DNA of 64,000 bases from Shewanella sediminis HAW-EB3 (GTDB taxonomy: Bacteria > Pseudomonadota > Gammaproteobacteria > Enterobacterales > Shewanellaceae), in contig NC_009831.1 of the NCBI RefSeq assembly GCF_000018025.1, positions 3,782,001-3,846,000 on the forward strand, written 5' to 3'. The notes below the pieces were generated by a model that worked only from the letters and a program-made list of their open reading frames with translations, did not search any database and had not been told where the DNA came from. The position numbers were made by a program, and so were the translations under genes. Position 1 is the stretch's first letter, and every line of letters begins with the position of its first letter. This document shows, one piece after another, positions 47,755-55,412 of the stretch.

Positions 47755-48140
47755 TGACAGACTTTTTACTCATTGTTGCACTCGTTGTTATTGCAGCATT
47801 TTTCTGGCAACTTCGACAGATGGCTGAACTTAGCCGGGTATTTGCTGAACGTGAATGCCAGAAACAGAAGGTACAACTGCTTGCTATTGCCATGGAGTCG
47901 GCAAGACCCAGCATAGGTGGCAGCAGCGGCCTCACCTGGAAAGCAAAATATATTCTCGAGTTCAGCACTGACGGTATTAATCAATTTCGGGCTCACATTT
48001 GGATGCACGGAAAGAAAATCCAGAAAGTACAATGGCCAATATTCCCTGAGCCCGAATGGTTAGAAGCACCGGAAGCTCGCGGCTCGGTAGGGGGCAGTTG
48101 TGGCTCTCGCGGTAGTTGTAATTCAGGCAAGTGTAAATAA
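47751..48140 (+). CDS. DUF3301-family membrane protein
   Basis: Protein of 129 aa with one N-terminal membrane segment (about residues 4-20, DFLLIVALVVIAAFFW) and a cytoplasmic or periplasmic domain containing WKAKYILEFSTDG, as in DUF3301. The tail is rich in Gly, Ser and Cys (GGSCGSRGSCNSGKC), a possible metal-binding or lipid-modified end; its role is unknown. Coupled to DUF3549. A heptanucleotide repeat array lies 10 bases after the stop. Confidence 0.8.
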   Translation: MMTDFLLIVALVVIAAFFWQLRQMAELSRVFAERECQKQKVQLLAIAMESARPSIGGSSGLTWKAKYILEFSTDGINQFRAHIWMHGKKIQKVQWPIFPEPEWLEAPEARGSVGGSCGSRGSCNSGKCK

Positions 48141-48150
48141 GCTTCTATTT

Positions 48151-48181
<31 letters not shown>

Positions 48182-48218
48182 AATAGATTCTGAAAGATAA
48201 TCGTAGTTGTTGTACTAA

Positions 48219-48253
48219 TAAAGAAAAAGCGCGGCCCCATATGGAGTCGCGCC
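48219..48253 (-). terminator. Intrinsic terminator of the CsrB-like RNA
   Basis: On the minus strand GCGCG-A-CTCC-ATAT-GGGG-C-CGCGC folds into a 9-bp stem with one mismatch and a 4-base loop, followed by TTTTTCTTTATT. It matches the strong 3' terminators of CsrB RNAs. On the plus strand the sequence after the stem is not T-rich. Confidence 0.85.
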
Positions 48254-48894
48254 CTTTATCTCTTTGCTAAGCTATCCCGCTATTTATTGTGCTCCCTGCA
48301 CCTTCCATGCGTTCAATGTGCTCCCTGCATCATCCATGTAACATCCTGTTTTCCCTGTATCTACTTATAAAAGTAGTTACTCATCCTTGTTCTCAGTCAT
48401 CCATTTACTGAGCTAGCTCATCCGTAAGCGTGTCCAACGTCTTCCGTGTATTTCCCTACAAATTCCATTTTTTCCCTGTATCTACTATAAAAGTAGCTAC
48501 TCATCCTTGTTCTCAGTCATCCATTTACTGAGCTAGCTCATCCGTAAGCGTGTCCAACGTCTTCCGTGTATTTCCCTACAAATTCCATTTTTTCCCTGTA
48601 TCTACTATAAAAGTAGTTACTCATCCTTGCTCTCAGTTATCCATTTACTGAGCTGGCTCACTCCGTAAGCCTATCCAATCTCATCCCTGTTGCATCCTTT
48701 CAATACACTCCCTGTAATATCTGTCTTCCAGACAGTAAACCTTCCATCCTGGATTGTTTAGCCTTCCCTAGTTGAGGTCTGGCACGCCATCCTAGAGTGC
48801 CTCATCCTTGATAGTTTCCTTTCAGTGCTGTTCCATCAGTCACTTTTGATCATCCTGACCATCGCTTCCATTCATTCACGTATTTCCTTGTACG
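48222..48894 (-). ncRNA. csrB: CsrB-family small RNA (CsrA sponge), unusually long
   Basis: CsrB RNAs bind many CsrA dimers through GGA motifs in hairpin loops and so relieve CsrA repression or activation of mRNAs. The minus-strand transcript of about 670 nt carries about 40 GGA motifs, mostly AGGATG, AAGGATG, CAGGGA or TGGATG. Many sit in perfect hairpin loops: CGTA-CAAGGAAA-TACG at the 5' end, CTGTC-TGGAA-GACAG (48721-48735), GGCAC/GTGCC enclosing AGGATGG (about 48780-48801), and CTCAGT-AAATGGATG-ACTGAG in each repeat. A TAAAAT -10 (48901-48906), a UvrY-type box 180 bp upstream, a strong terminator, and the position between yqcC and syd-queF as in E. coli all agree. E. coli CsrB is about 370 nt with roughly 20 motifs, so this one is about twice as large. 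Confidence 0.92.
48350..48690 (-). repeat. 120-bp tandem repeat, three copies, within csrB
   Basis: Units begin near 48350 (121 bp), 48471 (120 bp) and 48591 (third copy, diverged after about 70 bp). The first two differ at only about two positions; the third, nearest the RNA 5' end, is more diverged. Each unit carries eight GGA motifs on the RNA strand, the CTCAGT/ACTGAG hairpin, a CTACT/AGTAG hairpin and, in two copies, the perfect palindrome TGAGCTAGCTCA. Confidence 0.92.
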
Positions 48895-48900
48895 AGTTAA

Positions 48901-48906
48901 ATTTTA
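48901..48906 (-). promoter_or_regulatory. Candidate -10 element of csrB
   Basis: TAAAAT on the minus strand, seven bases before the proposed start near 48894, where CGTACAAGGAAATACG forms a GGA-loop hairpin at the RNA 5' end. No consensus -35 is seen, fitting an activator-dependent promoter. Confidence 0.6.
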
Positions 48907-49040
48907 GAGGAAATTGAGATAAAAACTGGCCAAATACTAAACTTTAACATTCATGAAAACTAAAGTTCACTTCAGCATCTACCATAAACCACTGTTTAAG
49001 AAAGATAAAACATATAGAGTGAGGTTTTACTACACATAAA

Positions 49041-49080
49041 CAATTCTTATCTCTCACACTCATGTAAGAGATCTCTCACA
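49041..49080 (-). promoter_or_regulatory. UvrY/GacA-type binding sites upstream of csrB
   Basis: On the minus strand 49080-49063 reads TGTGAGAGATCTCTTACA, an 18-bp near-perfect inverted repeat of the TGTAAG-N6-CTTACA type bound by UvrY/GacA/SirA. A degenerate second copy, TGTGAGAGATAAGAATTG, lies at 49058-49041, 22 bp away centre to centre, which is two helical turns. The full site is centred about 178 bp before the proposed csrB start, similar to the far-upstream UvrY site known in E. coli csrB. Confidence 0.8.
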
Positions 49081-49083
49081 AGA

Positions 49084-49662
49084 AGACTGGCAGATTGGAT
49101 ATAAGTAAAATAAATACTCCTTTGATAAATGTAAAAACTGAGGAAAAATCCGTCTCTATCCGGCTGAAGGTTTTATATTCCCGTTAGTTACCAACTCTTT
49201 TATTTCAATAATTATATTCACCACCGAGTGTATCTAACTAACCCCATCTACTTGTTCTACATAAGCATATCTAAAAATCATCAACAAAATCTCCAATTCC
49301 CGGAGCAATAAATAAACCCGGAACAAAGGAGCTCTATTATGCAATAAGGCCTTAGCCGATAAGGACGCCGCAGTTAGCAGGCAAACATCACGATACTTAA
49401 ATCGTTTTAACAAAATATACAGACACAGATAGAAAAACAGCGGCAGCAGTTACATATGTTAACTTTTGCTACATACAAAAGAATGTAGTAAAACAATGAA
49501 TTATAATAAGTACCTTCTAACTTCAGCGATATTAGAGAAGTATCGGGTAACTCCACCTGCAAACTTGTGAGAGATCTCTTACACGCGCAGCTGAGCATGC
49601 AGAGATCACCGATTTGGTGATTTTGTGAAGTCAAAGCAAACTAATTGAATAGACAGATGAAA
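49084..49662. other. Noncoding region with an orphan UvrY-type box
   Basis: AT-rich sequence of about 580 bp without a convincing gene. A second exact TGTGAGAGATCTCTTACA lies on the plus strand at 49566-49583, inverted relative to the csrB site. Other items are a 10-bp palindrome TAAGGCCTTA near 49346, a strong Shine-Dalgarno (AAAGGAG) followed by ATGCAATAA (a two-codon frame, 49340-49348), and a small hairpin ATCACC/GGTGAT before TTTTG near 49605-49624. GGA motifs are not enriched on either strand, so no second CsrB-type RNA is evident. Confidence 0.5.
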
Positions 49663-50313
49663 TTACTCATTTTCGTGTCCTCGATAAAAGAGTAACTCCC
49701 CTTCTACATTTCCTATGGATATGGCTTCTAAAAGGGCAAAACTATGCTTACTAAATAGTTGTGCATGACTGGATTCACTAACAAACACCCCTATCCCATC
49801 GAGTTCAGGTTGCTCATCACACCAACTCAAGACAGCTTCAACAAGCTGGCTTCCTAAGCCCTTATTCTGCTCGGTTGGTGATACGGCAATAAATTGTAAA
49901 ATGCCACAACGTGGACTAGGCAGATGCTCTAACAAACAGGCCTCTTTATTTATTAAAGCCTGAGTCGATTGCCAACCCGTACTGATTAACATCTTTAAAC
50001 GCCAATGCCAGTATCTCGCCTCCCCTAAAGGCACTTGTTGTGTGACGATGCAAGCAACACCGACCATGCGATCATCATCAAACAACCCGATTAAGGCCTG
50101 CTCCTGTTGCCATAATTCGTTCAGTTCCTCACGAATCGCCCCTCTAAGCTTCTGTTCGTACATCGCGAGATCGCCCCCATACAGGGCATCGAAAAAAAAT
50201 GGATCATCATGGTAAGCGTTATAGAGTATAGAAGCTGCAACTCGCAGATCTTCAGCAGTAAGATAAACGGCTCGAAACTGTTCTAATTGTTGGTCTTCAG
50301 CATTTGTCATCAA
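49663..50313 (-). CDS. GNAT-family N-acetyltransferase
   Basis: Predicted acetyl-CoA-dependent acyltransferase, 216 aa. The GNAT motif A is LQFIAVSPTEQNKGLGSQLVEAVL near residues 140-165 (acetyl-CoA pyrophosphate loop in QNKGLG). No substrate can be inferred. It is a monocistronic gene whose upstream region contains an FNR/CRP-like palindrome and then a MITE, so its promoter may be influenced by both. Confidence 0.85.
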   Translation of the reverse strand: MMTNAEDQQLEQFRAVYLTAEDLRVAASILYNAYHDDPFFFDALYGGDLAMYEQKLRGAIREELNELWQQEQALIGLFDDDRMVGVACIVTQQVPLGEARYWHWRLKMLISTGWQSTQALINKEACLLEHLPSPRCGILQFIAVSPTEQNKGLGSQLVEAVLSWCDEQPELDGIGVFVSESSHAQLFSKHSFALLEAISIGNVEGELLFYRGHENE

Positions 50314-50322
50314 TTTTAACCT

Positions 50323-50336
50323 TTGATCTAGATCAA
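50323..50336. promoter_or_regulatory. FNR/CRP-like palindrome before the GNAT gene
   Basis: TTGATCTAGATCAA, a perfect 14-bp palindrome matching the FNR consensus TTGAT-N4-ATCAA and close to CRP sites. It lies only 10 bases before the ATG, so binding would block rather than activate a promoter there. This is sequence match only. Confidence 0.4.
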
Positions 50337-50341
50337 TTATA

Positions 50342-50655
50342 ATACCAATCAGTATAAGAAAGTGATCTACTCAGAGTTATTTTTGGCAAACTAATTCAAG
50401 GCGAATAGATGATGCAATGGTGATCCCTTGTGAAGTTATTCAACGAGGAATTAGGCAGCCAAAAACACTCCTGAAAGGCGAGTTTTAGCCCTTCTGATGC
50501 TGCGTTAACGAGCTTAAACGTAGAACAACTATGCTCTTCACTCGCTGCGAGCAACATGGATGTTGCAAATGCCATTTATGCAGGAGCAATTAATGGCCTT
50601 GCCTCAGAATCGCTAAACTCTCGCTGAGCACTCACATCTTTATACTGATTGGTAT
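50342..50655. mobile_element. MITE-like element with 15-16 bp terminal inverted repeats
   Basis: A 314-bp segment bounded by ATACCAATCAGTATA and TATACTGATTGGTAT, perfect inverted repeats. It has no coding capacity. The interior (GGCAAACTAATTCAAGGCG onward) resembles repeated sequences common in Shewanella and other marine gammaproteobacteria. It lies between the GNAT and DUF2789 genes. The target duplication is unclear. A solo end is present at 40466-40479. Confidence 0.75.
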
Positions 50656-50791
50656 AACAATGTAGCAAGCAAGCTTAATAGTGTAAATATCAATCATGTA
50701 TCGCTTTAAAAATAGTCAGTTTTTGGCGTTTGTTCCATACTGATACTAGCATTATATTTTTATCGACTTAATTGATAGCAAGGAGCTATAG

Positions 50792-51022
50792 ATGGATACA
50801 ACGCCGCAAGACCTTAGCCACCTGTTCGAACAACTTGGTTTGGAAAATAGTGAAGAGAGTATCGCTACGTTTATTAGTAGTCATATCATTCCTGATAAGG
50901 TGCTTATTTTTCAGGCTGACATTTGGAATGAGTCGCAAAAGAGTTTCTTAAAGGAGTCTATAGAGGAAGACGCCCAATGGTCAGAAATCATCGACCATTT
51001 AGACGCCCAGTTAAGAAAGTGA
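50792..51022 (+). CDS. DUF2789-family small protein
   Basis: Cytoplasmic acidic protein of 76 aa, unknown function. The sequence MDTTPQDLSHLFEQLGL then IATFISSHIIP and ADIWNESQKSFLKESIEEDAQWS is typical of DUF2789. A ribosome binding site (AAGGAG) lies eight bases before the ATG. The MITE ends about 135 bp upstream. Convergent with the DUF3192 lipoprotein gene, leaving seven bases between stops. Confidence 0.8.
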   Translation: MDTTPQDLSHLFEQLGLENSEESIATFISSHIIPDKVLIFQADIWNESQKSFLKESIEEDAQWSEIIDHLDAQLRK

Positions 51023-51029
51023 CTAGGGC

Positions 51030-51419
51030 CTAAATATTACCGTAAGCCTTTTCCCCCCAACCTACGAGCGCACCATTACTGATCACCACAGGAGTACATT
51101 CATCTTTTGTGGTTTTTCCATCGCCATTCATATGTTGGGTACGATAAAAGAGTACATGTACTTTTTTATCTTCCTGGATATAGGCTTCATTGAAATCGGC
51201 CTGCCCCATCAATACCTGAACTTGATCCCGGCTCATGCCCAGGCTCAATCTGGCTAAATTAGCTCTATTCTTAGTTTGCGATTTCTCCCAGCTCGCTTGG
51301 TTATCCCAGCCCGATTCACTGTCGCCAACATTGAGTACACAGCCTGTTAGGGCTAAGCTTGCGACCCCAATAAATACTAAACCCATTAAATTTGTTTTCA
51401 CTATGTCATCCTGTTTCAT
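51030..51419 (-). CDS. DUF3192-family lipoprotein
   Basis: Predicted lipoprotein of 129 aa. A hydrophobic segment ends in the lipobox LALTGC, with Cys27 as the acylated residue. The mature part contains LARLSLGMSRDQVQVLMGQADFNEAY, a BamE/SmpA-like pattern seen in DUF3192 proteins. The residue after Cys is Val, so outer-membrane sorting is expected. A start at Met12 would leave a shorter signal and is also possible. Confidence 0.78.
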   Translation of the reverse strand: MKQDDIVKTNLMGLVFIGVASLALTGCVLNVGDSESGWDNQASWEKSQTKNRANLARLSLGMSRDQVQVLMGQADFNEAYIQEDKKVHVLFYRTQHMNGDGKTTKDECTPVVISNGALVGWGEKAYGNI

Positions 51420-51548
51420 TATTATGATGAGAGGAGATAAAGCAAATCACAGGCCAAATCTGTATCCACCTGTTTTAATTTGCTTTTTATTTATTCGACA
51501 ATTTTTATGTTAGTAATATCGACTAACCAATGAGAAAATTAACTAACT

Positions 51549-51881
51549 ATGAGCCCATTAGAACAGGTATTAGCCGCAGCAAAATCTATTGCGACTTCAG
51601 GCAAAATCCCTAGCCTTGCACTGATCAAAACCAAGCTTGGTAACAGTGTCCCGATGCCGATCCTCATACAAGGGTTACAGCAGTATAAATCTTTGTCACA
51701 GGATTTAATCGATCAACTTCCTGAGATACAGGTGACCCAGGAAAAATCCAAGCCAAAAGGTGAGTACTCTGAAATTGCTGAAGTAAAAAAAGAACTCATG
51801 CAATTAAAGGCTGCTTATAAGGCGATGGATGAACGATTAACCTTTTTGGAAGAGAACAACAAAGATAAGGCGGAAAAGTAA
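51549..51881 (+). CDS. Hypothetical protein with C-terminal coiled coil
   Basis: A 110-aa protein not recognised with certainty. The N-terminal 50 residues (LEQVLAAAKSIATSGKIPSL, then ALIKTKLGNSVPMPILIQGLQQ) look like a helix-turn-helix-type DNA-binding fold, and residues 75-108 form a predicted coiled coil (EIAEVKKELMQLKAAYKAMD). It is coupled by an overlap of one base to the DUF2310 gene, which encodes a zinc ribbon. The pair may act on nucleic acid, which is inference. Confidence 0.65.
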   Translation: MSPLEQVLAAAKSIATSGKIPSLALIKTKLGNSVPMPILIQGLQQYKSLSQDLIDQLPEIQVTQEKSKPKGEYSEIAEVKKELMQLKAAYKAMDERLTFLEENNKDKAEK

Positions 51882-52654
51882 TGCATGTTGTTGAACTAAG
51901 ATTTGAATGTTTTGACAACACTACGATTAGCGCAGCAGAGAAAGCGATCAATGGGTTACTGGAAGCATATCGAGCTAATGGTCAAGTATTGGGACGTGAA
52001 TTTGCCGTCGCATTCAATGAAGGTGAGTTTAGAGCAAGACTCCTTATGCCGGAAAAGAGCAGTTTGTCAAAACGATTCAATAGCCCATGGGTCGAGCTGG
52101 CTTTGAGCGAGTTAACAGAAGCTAAACTACTGGCCCCAAGAGAAAAATATATCGGGCAAGATATCAATTCAGAGGTAAGCAGTACCGAAACACCCAGCTG
52201 GCAACTGCTGTATACCAGTTATGTACATATGTGTTCTCCCGTTCGTAATGGAGACACGCTACAACCTATCCCCCTATATCAACTCCCAGCGACATTTAAC
52301 GGTGATCACAAGCGCATTATTCGCTGGCAAACTGAATGGCAAGCCTGCGACGAGTTACAGATGGCTGCGGCCACAAAAGCGGAATTTGCGGCACTTGAGG
52401 AGCTTACGTCACCGAAAAGTGATCTATTTCGTCGTGGCTGGGATTTAAGAGGAAGGATTGAGTATCTGACAAAAATTCCGACCTACTACTACCTCTATCG
52501 CGTTGGCGGAGATAACCTGGCTTCAGAGAAGGCTCGCCCCTGTCCACGTTGCGGAAATAAAGAGTGGTTACTCGAAGAACCACTTCTGGATATGTTTCAT
52601 TTCCGTTGTGATGCTTGCAGAATTGTCTCAAATATCTCCTGGGATCATCTTTAA
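51881..52654 (+). CDS. DUF2310-family zinc-ribbon protein
   Basis: Protein of 257 aa from a family described as possibly nucleic-acid-binding. The C-terminus has a four-cysteine zinc ribbon: CPRC near residue 222 and CDAC near 245. The remainder (for example LLYTSYVHMCSPVRNGDTLQPIPLYQLP) is diagnostic of DUF2310. It is translationally coupled to the preceding small gene and convergent with syd. Confidence 0.82.
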   Translation: MHVVELRFECFDNTTISAAEKAINGLLEAYRANGQVLGREFAVAFNEGEFRARLLMPEKSSLSKRFNSPWVELALSELTEAKLLAPREKYIGQDINSEVSSTETPSWQLLYTSYVHMCSPVRNGDTLQPIPLYQLPATFNGDHKRIIRWQTEWQACDELQMAAATKAEFAALEELTSPKSDLFRRGWDLRGRIEYLTKIPTYYYLYRVGGDNLASEKARPCPRCGNKEWLLEEPLLDMFHFRCDACRIVSNISWDHL

Positions 52655-52663
52655 AAGAAGGGG

Positions 52664-52702
52664 CTAGATTCTAGGAATCTAGGTCCTAGAACCTAGAATC
52701 TA
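52664..52702. repeat. Heptameric CTAGNNN array between the DUF2310 gene and syd
   Basis: Five units of CTAG plus three or four variable bases in a row. The array is partly palindromic: AGATTCTAGG near the left and CCTAGAATCT at the right, with TCTAGG-T-CCTAGA in the centre. Its last CTA supplies the TAG stop of syd. No T-run, so not a typical terminator. Confidence 0.75.
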
Positions 52703-53353
52703 ATGACCTCTTAAATTACGCCACATCAACTTGATACGCTGCCAAATCCCCGGATGATCGAGCTCAGGCATCGACTCCTCAATATGTAATTCAGGAGGTG
52801 CGACTCTTGGTTTTAAAGCAGCGATAAATTCATTCAAACTGCCGCTTAGTTTTTCACAGGGCTGATCGCCAGGTATCTCAATCCATACACTGCCATCGCT
52901 ATTGTCGACCGTTAGCATCTTATCGCCATCTCCCAACACTCCGATAAACCAGGTCGGCGCTTGTTTCAGCTTACGCTTCATCATCAGATGACCAATCATA
53001 TTCTGCTGCAGATACTCAAAATCGGTGTCGTTCCAGACTTGTAATAACTCCCCATCGCCCCACTCGGAGTTAAATAACAGAGGCGCCGAAAAATAATCAC
53101 CAAAAAAAGCATTAATTTCAGTTCGTAAAGTGATCTCCAGAGCCCTGTCGACATTGTGAAAAGAGCCACTCTCTTGCCTCTTTACCGGCCGCCACATTAC
53201 CGTATCGTCAAGATTAGAGCTGGCATCGAACTCCCCCTCGATACAGAGAGAATCTTCACCTTGGGGGTAATACCGGGGGGATTCACCTAGCTGTTCTATG
53301 TAAGCTTGGTGATATATTTTAAAAAAATTATCTAATGCAGGTAAAGAAGACAC
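52700..53353 (-). CDS. syd: SecY-interacting protein Syd
   Basis: Membrane-associated cytoplasmic protein that binds SecY and monitors translocon assembly. The 217 aa carry family features: [22 protein letters not shown] near the N-terminus, [23 protein letters not shown] (read in parts) and [15 protein letters not shown] near the end. In E. coli syd lies between csrB and queF, as here. Divergent from queF with a 45-bp gap. Confidence 0.92.
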   Translation of the reverse strand: MSSLPALDNFFKIYHQAYIEQLGESPRYYPQGEDSLCIEGEFDASSNLDDTVMWRPVKRQESGSFHNVDRALEITLRTEINAFFGDYFSAPLLFNSEWGDGELLQVWNDTDFEYLQQNMIGHLMMKRKLKQAPTWFIGVLGDGDKMLTVDNSDGSVWIEIPGDQPCEKLSGSLNEFIAALKPRVAPPELHIEESMPELDHPGIWQRIKLMWRNLRGH

Positions 53354-53398
53354 TTAGCAGAAGTCCAAAATTTAAGTATAATGTAGGGCTATTTTGAC

Positions 53399-54271
53399 AT
53401 GGAAAACCTATTGATGACACAAGTTCATGATCCTTATACTGGTGCAGAAGCTCTCTCTGAACTAACGCTTGGTAAAGCGACAGGCTATCAGGCTGAGTAC
53501 GACGCATCTCTGCTACAAGGGGTCCCCCGTAAACTTAACCGCGATGCTATTGGCCTAAATGAAACGCTCCCTTTTCATGGAACCGATATCTGGACGGGTT
53601 ACGAATTGTCATGGCTCAATGCCAAAGGCAAACCTATGGTTGCCATAGCCGAGTTTTATCTAAGCTTTGACAGTCAGAACTTGATCGAATCTAAATCATT
53701 CAAGCTTTACCTTAACACCTTTAACCAAACCAAATTTGACAGCGTAGAGCAGGTTCAATCCACTCTGGCTGATGATTTAAGTCAATGTGCAGAGGGTGAG
53801 GTTTTAGTCAGAGTACTCGAGCCAAAACAGTTTTCTACTCAGCGGGTCGTTGAACTACCAGGAACCTGTATCGATGATCTCGATATTGAAGTCAACGATT
53901 ACAGTTTTAACCCCGATTATTTGCAGGACAGCACAGATGACAAGGCGGTGGTTGCAGAGACGCTCAACTCGAACCTGCTTAAGTCTAACTGTTTAATCAC
54001 CTCTCAGCCTGACTGGGGAAGTGTGATGATCCGCTATCAGGGGCCTAAGATAGATCGCGAGAAACTACTGCGTTATCTCATCTCATTCCGTCAACATAAC
54101 GAGTTCCACGAACAGTGTATCGAACGAATTTTTGTGGATCTGAAACGCTTCTGTAACTGTTCAAAATTAACGGTATATGCACGTTATACCCGCCGCGGTG
54201 GATTGGACATCAATCCCTATCGCAGTGACTTTGAGAATCCACCAGAGAGTCATCGTTTAGCAAGACAATAA
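53399..54271 (+). CDS. queF: NADPH-dependent 7-cyano-7-deazaguanine reductase
   Basis: Reduces preQ0 to preQ1 in queuosine synthesis. The 290 aa are the long two-domain Que[22 protein letters not shown] and [20 protein letters not shown] are characteristic, and the catalytic Cys is C198 in [16 protein letters not shown] second start at 53414 (MTQVHDPY) is about as likely as the first. Ends in a strong bidirectional terminator. Confidence 0.95.
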   Translation: MENLLMTQVHDPYTGAEALSELTLGKATGYQAEYDASLLQGVPRKLNRDAIGLNETLPFHGTDIWTGYELSWLNAKGKPMVAIAEFYLSFDSQNLIESKSFKLYLNTFNQTKFDSVEQVQSTLADDLSQCAEGEVLVRVLEPKQFSTQRVVELPGTCIDDLDIEVNDYSFNPDYLQDSTDDKAVVAETLNSNLLKSNCLITSQPDWGSVMIRYQGPKIDREKLLRYLISFRQHNEFHEQCIERIFVDLKRFCNCSKLTVYARYTRRGGLDINPYRSDFENPPESHRLARQ

Positions 54272-54310
54272 ACTATACCTAGCTGGCAAGTTCGGATTAA
54301 ATACACGACA

Positions 54311-54343
54311 AAAAGAGGATAGGTTAATCACCTATCCTCTTTT
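54311..54343 (+). terminator. Intrinsic terminator after queF
   Basis: AAAAGAGGATAGGT and ACCTATCCTCTTTT form a 14-bp perfect stem around TAATC. Tails are T-rich on the plus strand (TTTTATTT) and weaker on the minus strand. Confidence 0.9.
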
Positions 54344-54492
54344 ATTTAGAAGTTATTATTTTCAGGTAAAAAAGACTCCCACCAACAATTTGTTAATGAG
54401 AGAGAGTGAGAGCGATGCAGCTCTTTGACTGCTCTTTAGTTGTGATATCAAACAGCCCGCTCTCAGGGCTTAAATCTAATATTTAAAGATTC

Positions 54493-54515
54493 TCGTAGCT
54501 CGTAGCTCGTAGCTC
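54493..54515 (+). repeat. Heptanucleotide tandem array (TCGTAGC, three copies)
   Basis: Three perfect copies of TCGTAGC plus TC, ten bases past the stop of the minus-strand gene 54525-55304. Another member of the gene-end heptamer set. Confidence 0.75.
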
Positions 54516-54524
54516 AGCAAAACA

Positions 54525-55304
54525 CTACCATTTAAATGAGAGGCCAAACTCATAGAAGTTCTCTCTGTCAGAAAAATAAGTATAGGTAAAATAAGGAGAA
54601 AATTTCCAAATCTGAGTTGTCAAAGTAATATCGTGATAATTGAAATTCCCCTTACTGCAATTAATATCTAAAAAGCACTGCTTATCAATATCAAGATCTG
54701 GAACACTCACCCAGCTCGTACCACCTCGAGTATCATAAACATGGTTATAGCTATAACTGATATTCATACGTTCATGGGCACTCCACGACACCCCTAGCAT
54801 AATATCGACGGTATCTGAGGGGGTAAAACCCAGTTCACCGGGATAATCATCACCTAGTTCAAAGCCAAATCTATATTCATCGGTATACCAGTTATAATTA
54901 GTATCAGCCATCAATATGACAGTTTCATTCACTGGAATACCGGCAAAAATCCCTGTGCTGTAACCGCCTCGATTTGCTTTAGCCGTCACCTCAGTAAACA
55001 TAAATGAGGTATAAAAACTTTTCCCCATTCCCACTTCCCAGAAATCATTGCTGTCATACTCGCCAAACACACGCCAAGTCTCTCCAATATCAAAACTCGC
55101 GTTTAGTGTATAAACAGCCTCACCATCTTGCATCTTCACATCTAAGCCAACGGACTGATATAAGAGCTCACCTCCTCCTTCTTGCTCTATGGCTGCGGCT
55201 TTAGGAGGAAAAATCAGCTCTATTTCACTGGATATGGAGCTGGCGTGGGCACTGGCAGATATTAGCGCTACAAAGCAGCCGACATAAGTTAACAACTTAT
55301 TCAT
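54525..55304 (-). CDS. Predicted outer-membrane beta-barrel protein
   Basis: Unrecognised exported protein, 259 aa. The signal peptide ends at about A21 (ISASAHA before SSISSE). The mature part shows alternating hydrophobic and polar residues with many aromatics (for example FSPYFTYTYFSDRENFYEFGLSFKW at the end, read in parts). It ends in a typical barrel strand closing on an aromatic residue, here Trp. Two Cys in KQCFLDINCSKG may form a disulfide in an external loop. It could be a small porin or adhesin-like barrel. It lies 108 bp downstream of an Asp/Pro-rich lipoprotein gene on the same strand. Confidence 0.6.
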   Translation of the reverse strand: MNKLLTYVGCFVALISASAHASSISSEIELIFPPKAAAIEQEGGGELLYQSVGLDVKMQDGEAVYTLNASFDIGETWRVFGEYDSNDFWEVGMGKSFYTSFMFTEVTAKANRGGYSTGIFAGIPVNETVILMADTNYNWYTDEYRFGFELGDDYPGELGFTPSDTVDIMLGVSWSAHERMNISYSYNHVYDTRGGTSWVSVPDLDIDKQCFLDINCSKGNFNYHDITLTTQIWKFSPYFTYTYFSDRENFYEFGLSFKW

Positions 55305-55412
55305 ATAGCTCTCAATACATCTTAAAATTTAAAAAACTCGATTCGAGTGGAGATAGCTAAAGCCTGAACAAAGGGAGAACTTTTCTAAGTTGTCCCTTTG
55401 AAAATGAAATGA

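Noticed and set aside
48350..48690. Direct repeats considered as a CRISPR array
   Set aside because: The whole 120-bp unit repeats without variable spacers, and no cas genes are near. GGA-loop hairpins explain it as part of CsrB.
49084..49566. Second CsrB-type RNA driven by the orphan UvrY box
   Set aside because: GGA motifs are sparse on both strands and no terminator with a T-run is evident, so it is only listed as a question.
49407..49634. 75-codon frame on the minus strand, Cys-rich
   Set aside because: It overlaps the UvrY-type box, has no ribosome binding site and no family resemblance; composition is that of AT-rich noncoding DNA.
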